64,000 nucleotides of DNA, taken from positions 902,583 through 966,582 of the forward strand of contig JACKQL020000020.1 in NCBI GenBank assembly GCA_018296165.2, given 5' to 3'. The DNA comes from Termitomyces sp. T153. Taxonomy: Eukaryota > Basidiomycota > Agaricomycetes > Agaricales > Lyophyllaceae. Below are positions 56,485 to 64,000 of this stretch, piece by piece (position 1 is the first letter of the stretch; each line of letters starts with the position of its first letter). A program made the translations under genes and the position numbers. The notes below the pieces were generated by a model that was not told where the DNA came from, made no database searches, and saw nothing but the letters and a program-made list of their open reading frames with translations.

Positions 56485-59460
56485 TCACCGCCCGAACGCC
56501 CTCTTCACGCCCGGATGCATCGCGCCCGCACCCACACTCGCACCCCATTGCGACTCTCCTCTCCTCCTTCCCAAATCCCCATTCACCCTCTGTTGGTGAT
56601 TCGCTTCTACCCGGGGATCACACGGCCTTACCATCGTCGGCCGGCGATGGGTCTGGATCTGGTGCTGCTGCTGGTGGCTCTGCTGCTGCTGGTACTGATG
56701 TTGGTGAGCATGGTGGTGCGAAGCCGACGACGACGAAGACAACAACGGCCCAAGCGCGTGTAAAAGGCCCGAAGACGAATGAGAATGTGAGTGTACAGGC
56801 TGTGGAGCGTACATCGTGTTCTGAGCCTGCGTCTGCGTAGGGAGCTGCTGTGCATGGTGATGTTGATTACTGTTGTGCGGGACATTGAACGAGGATCGAT
56901 GGTCGACTTGATTTTGAGACTGCGACAGCCCGTACGATGACGCAGACCCGTCCATCCCCATCTCGCCCATGTTCATTCCGCCCCCGATACCCATGCCCAT
57001 GTCCATCCCAACTCCCAGCCCCATCTGCAATCCATCGTACGCTGCATCTTCGTCCGTCGCTGCATACCTCGCCAGCGCCGTCGTATAATTCGCATGCGTC
57101 TGCTGTGTCACGGTTTGAGTGTGAGGGTGCATGCCGTACCCAAACTCCTGCTCGCTACCGCCAACACTGATATCCGGTGACGCATAATGAGGCGGATACG
57201 GATTCCCAGATGTCTTCATCGCCATCATCCTCGTTCCCGGCGTCACATCACTCGCAGGCTCAGCAACCGCCCCTTCTCTCCCTTCTCCGTCCTCACCACC
57301 ACCCGCCTGTCCTCCTTCGAACGCTTTAAGCTCTCGCTCCAGCGCACGGACCTCCTCCCTCAACCTCGTATTCCTGAACCTCATCTGCTGCAGCTCATAC
57401 TGCCAACTCGACCCCCTCCGCACGTCAAGCTCCGCAAACACGTTCTCCTCCGGATGGTGCAGCTGCAAGTACTGCTCTTCACCTGCGCCAGATAGATCAT
57501 CAATCCCTTCGCCACGCGCAACATGTAAAAGCACGATAGGCGGAGCGATTCCAAGCACCCCGATCTCCTCAACATCCTCACACTCCTCCTGCTGCGTAGG
57601 ATAAAACGCCAACCTAACTCTGACCACCTCCCCCTCAGCCCCCTCTTCCCTCATACACGTCCCCATCCTCAGCCTAACAAACACCACCACCCTCGCCTCC
57701 CTCTCCCGTCCCTCGATCCGCCTAAGGACACCATCGACCATCTCCCTGTCCTCCTCGACTACAAGCGCACTGATCCTCCTCCCCATCACATCGCCCGCCC
57801 GATAACCAAGGACACCTTCCACTCCATTGCCCACAGACACAAACGCACCCGCCGCAGCACCCAGCCCCGAGAGCTGTGCCCAAAACTCGCGCGGCGTCGA
57901 GCTCGCGTCGTCCTTGAAGGACATTGGGAGAGGCGGGAGAAGATCGCCCCAGCGCACGCGGGGCATCCTTCGCGCGCGCGCAGAGAGGATGATCGCTTTG
58001 CGGCCTTTGCCGGGCTCGACGTGCAGCCGTCCGCGAGCCTCGACCCAAACGTACGATCCGCCCGCCGTGCGTGCGCGGAAGAGTACGTCAATCAGTCTGG
58101 CGTGCTGGTGGTGGTGATGGTGGTGACCGTCGCTCCCGTTGTTGCTGCTCGGAGAGGGCGCGACGACGTTGACGAGGGACGAGCTCTCCTTGAGCTGTCG
58201 TTCGAGCGGTACGACGTCTTCTGGATGTGCGAGGTCGGATATGGATCGACCGACGAGTGTGGAGGGCGAATGACCGAGCACGTAGGAGACAGCGGGGGCG
58301 ACGTAGAGGAATGCGCCTTTGAGGGATACGACGAGGATGAAATCTGGGGCGTATTCGAGGAGGATGAGGGAAAGGAGGTTGTTGGCTGATGCAGCTGGGA
58401 CGGTGGAGGAAGTTGTCGAGGCTGGCGGGAGAGGTGACGGAGCAGTCGTGGTGGTCGTGATGGGGAGATGACGGTGTATGGCAGGATTGGCGAGTGCTTG
58501 GGCTAGAGAAGGAGCCATAGAGATTGCTGGGAGCTGTTGTTTGCGCTGGGGCGGAGGGGCGGGGATATCGTGCTGTGCATGGTGATTAGCTGGGGCGAGG
58601 AGACGGGCTGCGGGGCCAAGAGGAAGGGTGTTTTGGGTGTATGATCCGTCTCGTAATTTCTCGAGAATAGCGTTGGGCTGTTTGGTGAGATCGACTTGAA
58701 AACCTACGTGATATACGACATCGTTGAGCTCGTGGCTGGCACCTCTCTCGCCGCCAAGAATGGGTATGACAGAGACAAGGTTGATGAACGCAGTGCCATC
58801 TTTTCTAAAGTTGACAATGCTGATCTGTACTTCTTTGTTGGCGATAAGGGCCTTTCGCATGGTGTCTACGCTAGTCTGACTGGTAAAACGGCGAGGTTCG
58901 CCGGGTCGGACATGGCCCGAACTCGGAGGTGCCTGGAGAAAACGGCAGTTACGGCCCAGAACTTCATGTTCCGCATAGCCGGTAAGACGGCAGAAAGTAG
59001 GAGAGCAGTAGACAATGGGCTGGTCATGGCGGCGGACGTCGACGACGACGAAAGAGCATGTCATGTCCACGGGGCCGAGGATGATGCGAGGATTAGGACG
59101 AGAGGCCACCCGAGCTAAAATGGAGAGGATATCAAAGCCTGATGCTGAGTATACAGGCAATCCCAGCGGCGATGGCGCAGATATGGAGAGATGCGGCGGC
59201 GACAGTCCTGCGGGCAGACTAGAAAGTGGTCAGATTAGGGAAGATGTGGTGTTTTATACATACTTGGGGCAGTAGCCATTGCTGCTGCTGTTGTTGTTGG
59301 CAAACCAGGTGGGGTTGAAGGTCAGGACCTCTGCGCCTCCGCCGGGGGCGAGAGTGGGAGCACCGGTGTGGAAAAAGGACGGCAGCTGAAACTGGAGGCC
59401 GTGGGGGTTGTGGTGGGCGGCGGGCGGCGGGTCGTCCTGGAAGTATTTGGAGAACGGCAT
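56485..59460 (-). CDS. wc-1: White Collar-1 type blue-light photoreceptor (LOV/PAS), zinc-finger-less
   Basis: Exon 1 runs 59460-59264 and exon 2 runs 59218-56485, joined over a 45-nt intron (59219-59263, GTATGT..CTGAC..TAG) with matching phase: 976 codons. Exon 1 is Pro/His/Asn-rich. Exon 2 begins LPAGLSPPHLSISAPSPLG. A LOV domain follows (residues about 118-245) with the flavin-binding GRNCRFLQ, whose Cys is near residue 157. Then come a PAS domain (~350-475: LLEYAPDFILVVSLKGAFLY) and a third PAS-like region (~500-615). A coiled coil (RFRNTRLREEVRALERELKAF region) and a long His/Gln/Met/Gly-rich tail complete it. There is no C-terminal GATA zinc finger, as is usual for basidiomycete WC-1, which senses blue light and works with the zinc-finger partner WC-2 to activate genes. 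The start is chosen as the first ATG of exon 1. No stops or frameshifts are seen, so it is likely functional. Confidence 0.9.
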
Positions 59461-59521
59461 GGGAGTTTGGAGGAACAAGCAGCGACTTTAAGCTTCTTGT
59501 GCGTGTGCAACAACTCCCTCG

Positions 59522-59529
59522 TGACGTCA
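59522..59529. promoter_or_regulatory. CRE palindrome (TGACGTCA) upstream of WC-1
   Basis: A perfect TGACGTCA lies 61 bases before the WC-1 start codon, within GTGACGTCAC. This is the consensus for ATF/CREB-type bZIP factors. It may lie in the core promoter or 5' leader; function is inferred from sequence only. Confidence 0.4.
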
Positions 59530-60540
59530 CATCAAAATCCTATTAAATCGTGGGTTTTTTGTGATCTCCATTTTGTATTGTCGGCGCGCCAGTGTAGTAG
59601 CGCCAATGGATCTCGCGCAGTTTCTCGCCCAGTGAAAGTGACAGTCACAACACGTAAACACAGCCCTCTCCAAAGCGCTGGTTCGCAATCTCCCGCCGCC
59701 TGCCCGCCACACACGTCATCTTTCATCCGTGCGCGGGAGAACGTCCATCTTTTTACGTCTGCCTCGAGCATCACTCTATGTCGACACTCTCTGCGCTGCC
59801 TCCCGCTCTCTCTCACCCAACCTTATTCTGGAAATCTCCGCGCCAAGGACATACATATCCATTTGCACTTATACTCTATCTTTTGGTTCTGACACACCCC
59901 TGACACTGGCGTGCGTGAGACAGCGGCTCCATCCGGTCCTGCGATGGCTTCGAATCATGGATCGACGCCTTGACCCCGCATCATCATTTACTCCAGTGCG
60001 AAGCACGACACGCTTGCATATCCTACCGACACCACATCCCCTCTATTTGACATCTGCATGGGATCCTCGTCTCCGCTTCATTCTGTCGTAACAGTGCTTC
60101 GTATCATGGATCGCCGCCCCCTGCATCATTTACCTCTGATCTCTGACTTCTATCCCACAAAACGCACGGACCCTGTCTGTCATCCCCAAGCGGCCAGCGC
60201 TCTATTTGACATCGCCTGTCCTGTCAGCATTCTTTGCAAGCGAAGTTGCGGCGAGAAAAGCCCGTGGCGACACAGCTCGCAGGACATTTGGTTTCCGAGT
60301 CAACGGCGCGAAGACTCGACATCGCGTAGCTTTGGTTCTTGCGAGTTCGCGTACTTTGGATGTACCGTTCGTCGACCGAATTTCAGCCCGGCGCAAGTAC
60401 GGATCATTCCGTTGACCTGAGGTGCGTCTCTGACCGTCTGTCATCCTGTACACGAGATTAATTTCGACAGAAATCAGGACCATCTTAGAGCAACACCAGC
60501 TCACTCGAGTCCATGAAACCGTCTCTCAACCGTGTAAAAA
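59530..60540. other. WC-1 upstream region with a roughly 150-bp repeated segment
   Basis: No gene recognised. ATCATGGATCG(A/C)CGCC occurs at about 59956 and 60105, each followed by GCATCATTTAC-like sequence, indicating a diverged duplication of roughly 150 bp. CTCTATTTGACATC also recurs (about 60040 and 60200). ORFs here look like shadows. Confidence 0.45.
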
Positions 60541-61100
60541 ACAGTGAGTCATACTCCTTTCGAGGTAAACCTGAAGATCCGACGCAAAATATTTCTTCTT
60601 TCTCCCAGCTGCCGTACCTACCAAAATTCTCCGGTCTTTGAGCCTTCCCTCTTCCAATCGCAAATAATCGTTCCGTCTTCCCAGCCGCCGTACCAAACAA
60701 AATTTCGTAGATCAATAACGACAGAGCCTTCCTTCTTTCAATCGCAGCAGCTATATACCTCCTCCTAAACCGTGAAAAGAAAAACAGCCAGTACATACTT
60801 CTTGGGAGGTAAATCCGGAACTCTGACGCGAAACGATTATTCCTTTTTTTCCCCAGCCGCCGTACTGAACAGAGTTTCGTAGACTAATGGCCGTACAAAA
60901 TCTCTGATCTTCGAGCCCAGCTCAGCACCCCTCCCTTTCAATGAGTACATCGTCGCGGGCGGCAGCTGCAACCCTCGTCCAAATCGTGTCGAAACAGTGA
61001 GTTCATACTCCTTTGTAGGTAAACTCGGAAGTCTGACGCGAAATCATTATTTCTTTCCCTCAGCCGCCGTATCTCGTAGACCAATAGTCACACAAAATCT
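60541..61100. repeat. three diverged tandem units of about 210-245 bp
   Basis: A block ACAGTGAGT(T)CATACTCCTTT..GAGGTAAA..CTGACGCGAAA..TTTCC(C)CAG(C)CGCCGTA starts near 60541, 60785 and 60994. Each unit carries a GTGAGT-like start and a pyrimidine tract ending in CAG, like an intron, but the intervening sequence has stops in the frames I checked. Confidence 0.65.
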
Positions 61101-62380
61101 CCCACGACACGTGAACTTGGCTTTTTGAGGTCCTATGCCGCACCGCACGTCTCCTCTGAGACCAGGAATGAAGTGGTGAAGCGTGGGTTGCCAAGGTACC
61201 TCGTACGATGTAATACCACTAGCGTAGAATAGTATAAAATTAAACTATTCGATATCGACGCTAATCTCACGAATCTTCAAGCACACTCTTCGACAAACCC
61301 CTGAGAAAGACAGATCGTTGCCGCACCGACTGCCACTGTCCCAATGAAAGTGAAAATGAACGACGAAATGATCCATACTTCCGCGGCAACAAGTCTAAAA
61401 TCCTCTTCTCGAGAATAACGTGGTAATTCAATTCCTCGGACCCAACCTTTGAAAAACTGGACACTCGGAATGCGGCACCAAGTCCCCGCTACCGATCATA
61501 TAAAGAGGGATAGTAGGCGGTATTGATAATAGAACGTCGATCAGGTCTTATTGTAGCCTTCAGCAGAAATTGAGTTGGCATTTACGTGAGATAAGTGAAC
61601 GTTTGGACCAAGTTAGCTGTCAAACCGTTGAAATGTTACACTAACACGCGTTAACTATATATATCAGCAACACCTGGAGAGTGCATAAGAAGATTACAAT
61701 GAACGTTTCAGAGGGAATAGGAGATTTTTAGGACTATAAGCTAACGCTAAGTATAGTATTTTTCTCAGCATACAACTCGCTGACCTGTAATGATGCCTTC
61801 GCCGATCGAGCTTGCGTGCACTAGATGAAGACGTTTCCATGGGTTCTTCCGCGCGTTGAAACTTCTTCCCAGATGTTTGAGTTTCCACTGGACTTTCCCT
61901 GGCTGGGTATTTCAACGGCAATTCGGATGCGCGATTCGCAGCCAGTTGCTATTGTAGCTCTGCAGATAGAACTCTTCTTGTTGCATGTTTGTGTTCAGAA
62001 CCGCCGACTGGAAAATCTTGCCACAAGCGTCGACAACTTCAACATTGAGATACCCTTTCTCTCGGGGACTAACCTGTAATTGGGAAAGAGTGCTTGCCAA
62101 AGGTAGGGTTGGAGAGGTCGAAAGTAGGGTGCAATAAAATCCAGGACTTCATTCTCCAGACTCAAATGCATCAAACCATCTCTATTACTTCCAAGGTCCC
62201 AAATCTCCCCCCGCCATACCACCCACGGATTGTACGCAAGCCTTTAATTTGACGTCCGACCGGCATCAGTCAGGAGAAACGTTGCGGCGAGGAATAGAGG
62301 CTTGGATGGTGGCATAAACCACTAGTTATATACATCGCCGGAATACCCACTGTGGTAGCGATCCTTCCCGCGATCGCGGC
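61101..62380. other. no assembled gene; possible exon pieces on minus
   Basis: The minus strand shows an open segment (61995-62222) reading LMHLSLENEVLDFIAPYFRP that could splice at GTTAGT (near 62070) to a later segment, but I do not recognise the protein and the evidence is weak. Confidence 0.3.
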
Positions 62381-62835
62381 GATACCCACTCTTAGGATCT
62401 CATCTGGTCATTTTCTAAGATAAAATTGGCTTGGCCTGGTCTTGCCACCATTTTTGGGCTCCAGGAGGGCTCACTTTGAGGGATTGCTGTGGGATCGCCA
62501 GGAGTTGCTGAGCGATCCCAGCCATCCTAGACTTAGAATCTGACCAGGTCATTTTCTAAGATAGCATTGGCCTGGACTGCTTTTGAGGGATCATCTTGGC
62601 TGAGCGATCCCAGCGATACCCACTCTTAGGATCTTACTTGGTTATTTTCTAAGATAAAATTGGCTTGGACTGCCTTTGCCACCCTTTTTGGGCTCTAGGA
62701 AGGGATTGCTGTGGGATCACCAGGAGTCGCTGAGCAATCACAGCCATCCTTGACTTAGAATCTGACCTGGTCATTTTCTAAGATAGCATTGGTCTGGACT
62801 GCTCTTGAGGGATCATCTTGGCTGAGCGATCCCAG
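62381..62835. repeat. two tandem units (about 234 and 221 bp), each made of two half-repeats
   Basis: Units start with GATACCCACTCTTAGGATCT at 62381 and 62615. Inside each, the block (A/G)GTCATTTTCTAAGAT(A)..ATTGG occurs twice, once after CTCTTAGGATCT and once after GACTTAGAATCTGACC. The result is a dimeric, higher-order arrangement. GAGCGATCCCAG(C/T)GAT marks the unit ends. Confidence 0.8.
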
Positions 62836-62944
62836 TGATCCCCAGTTTAGGGACATTATCCAGTCCTTTTTTAGCCTAGTCTTAGTGTTATCTAGAGAAA
62901 AAAAAAATGGACTTAGGGTGGACTAGGGTTGGAAAATTTTAGCT

Positions 62945-63170
62945 AGGGTGCAGGGTGAGAGGACTAGGGTGCAGGGTTCGAGTTCGAGGTGAGATACAGG
63001 GTGAGGGGACTAGGGTGCAGGGTGAAGGGACTAGGGTGCAGGGTGAAGGGACTAGGGTGAAGGGTGAAGGGTGAGAGGGGGTGAAGGGTTGGAGGTGGGA
63101 TACAGGGTGAGGGATTAGAGTGAAGGGTGAGAAGTGGGATACAGGGTGCATGGTTCGGGGACTCAAGATG
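62945..63170. repeat. minisatellite of AGGGTG(C/A)AGGGTGA(A/G)-type units
   Basis: G-rich tandem array. The clearest part is GACTAGGGTGCAGGGTGAAGG repeated with a 21-bp period at about 63010-63060, flanked by degenerate 6-8 bp units (AGGGTGA, AGGGTGC) and GGGATACAGGGTGAG blocks. ORFs on minus here are Pro/Ser/His repeats caused by the array. Confidence 0.85.
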
Positions 63171-63578
63171 GAGGGTGAAGAGACTCAGGGGTGGAGAGTG
63201 AAGAAAGTCAGGGTGAGGATAGTAGACTTGGAGTACAGGATAAGGGGACAAAACTGACAGAATAAGATATAGTAGGCAGGTGCAGAGTCAAGAAGTAATG
63301 AACAAGTAGAGGGTGCTCTGTCCATGGCAGATAAAGCAGCAGAAGATGGGATTAGACTGAGGACACAGGATGAGGGGACAGAGAATAAAAAGCTACAGTA
63401 GACATGATGTACTGTGCAGAGTCAAGAAGTAATGAACAAGCAGAGAGTACTCTGTCCAGGACGGATAAAGCAGCACAAGATGAGATTAGACTCAATGCTT
63501 AGTAGCTCCAATAAGGTTCAATAAAAAACATTAGTAGGTGTTGAACAAAAAAAAATGTCATGGAACATGATAGACAAA

Positions 63579-63660
63579 GCAAGGACTGGGGATTGAACCC
63601 AGAACGTGCAGAGATGGAAGGCTTAGAAGGTTCCAAGAGTATTCCACTAGACTACGGGGA
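63579..63660 (-). tRNA. tRNA-like sequence, degenerate (pol III A and B boxes)
   Basis: On minus it starts TCCCCGTAGTCTAGTGG, which contains an A-box-like TAGTCTAGTGG, and has a good T-arm (CTGGG-TTCAATC-CCCAG) with a B box. A TGGAA/TTCCA stem in the middle could be the anticodon arm, but its loop is 11 nt (CCTTCTAAGCC). The 5' end (TCCCCGT) does not pair with the 3' side (TCCTTGC), so it is either a decayed tRNA or a tRNA-derived repeat head. No anticodon is assigned. Confidence 0.4.
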
Positions 63661-63896
63661 GTATTAGACATGTACGACAAATGTTGCAGCAGATTGTACA
63701 TGGACATTGGGAGCTCGAGCAGTCACAGGTATTGTTTCAATGGATACGAGATGTAGTTGGCAAGGTGTATGACAGGATCTCTAGGGATAATCTGGGTTTC
63801 TGGCAATGATCGAGGCTTGATGTTGCATGCTTGAATTTGCTCAGTTTTGAGGATTGCTGGTAATTTGCTGGCATATGGGGCTTGGTGCAACGTGAC

Positions 63897-64000
63897 TTAG
63901 TGTTAGTGTTAGTGTTAGTGTTAGTGTTAGTGTTAGTGTTAGTGTTAGTGTTAGTGTTAGTGTTAGTGTTAGTGTTAGTGTTAGTGTTAGTGTTAGTGTT
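63897..64000 (+). repeat. perfect (TTAGTG)n array running off the right edge
   Basis: About 17 uninterrupted TTAGTG hexamers from 63897 to the last base. The G-richer strand runs 5' to 3' towards the window end, as telomeric repeats do at a right chromosome end. It differs from the usual fungal TTAGGG by one base. True telomere, variant subtelomeric array and plain microsatellite are all possible. Confidence 0.9.

Noticed and set aside
57187..59118. Several plus-strand ORFs of 75-140 codons opposite WC-1
   Set aside because: They are antisense shadows of a GC-rich coding exon with biased codon use and have no motifs.
62939..63251. Pro/His/Ser-rich ORFs on minus
   Set aside because: Produced by the G-rich minisatellite; the repeated peptide has no other support.
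36000..64000. Canonical TTAGGG telomere array
   Set aside because: Only TTAGTG units and AGGGTG-type minisatellite are present; no TTAGGG run was seen.

Overview
This is a filamentous basidiomycete (probably Agaricomycetes) chromosome segment. The evidence is short GT..AG introns of about 45-60 nt, a White Collar-1 type photoreceptor without a GATA finger, a KDZ-type transposase with a CxC2-like cysteine cluster, Ty3/Gypsy retrotransposons, and many short pieces of typical fungal genes. It is gene-poor; I can support only three open genes with reasonable confidence.

Layout. 1-2 kb: ordinary base composition, with a possible gene running off the left edge. 2.1-3.6 kb: a decayed HMG-box transcription factor gene (minus) with in-frame TGA codons. 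4.3-4.9 kb: a possible small membrane protein. 5.8-20.1 kb: nested, mutated Ty3/Gypsy elements, two on minus and one nearly complete on plus at 12.6-19.1 kb, with a solo LTR of another family inside. 20.1-26.1 kb: a very AT-rich, ORF-free block. 26.1-31.8 kb: further LTRs of that second family (two clean solo copies in opposite orientations, one truncated), gag remnants and a 133-bp palindrome. 32.5-40.2 kb: a probable KDZ DNA transposon with a broken transposase, companion genes and clusters of an AATGCATTA palindrome near both ends. From about 2.5 to 38.6 kb CG dinucleotides are almost absent, except in the young solo LTRs; the depletion stops inside the KDZ element.

40-56 kb: CpG-normal but littered with gene pieces. 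It holds an intact multi-exon 7TM receptor-like gene (44.9-46.1 kb), a remarkable open chimera joining the front half of an Hsp20 small heat-shock protein to an internal APC5 (anaphase-promoting complex) segment (48.3-49.5 kb), and a decayed phosphatidylserine decarboxylase C2-domain fragment (51.6-52.5 kb). 56.5-59.5 kb: the WC-1 blue-light receptor gene (minus), the best-preserved gene here. 60-64 kb: repeat-rich, subtelomere-like sequence ending in a perfect TTAGTG hexamer array that runs off the window in the orientation expected of a right-hand chromosome end.

Overall this looks like a heterochromatic transposon block next to a subtelomere-like zone of duplicated gene fragments. The intact genes are not an operon or pathway; only WC-1 (light sensing) and the 7TM protein (possible signal reception) suggest regulatory roles. 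All gene names rest on reading motifs by eye, with no database search.
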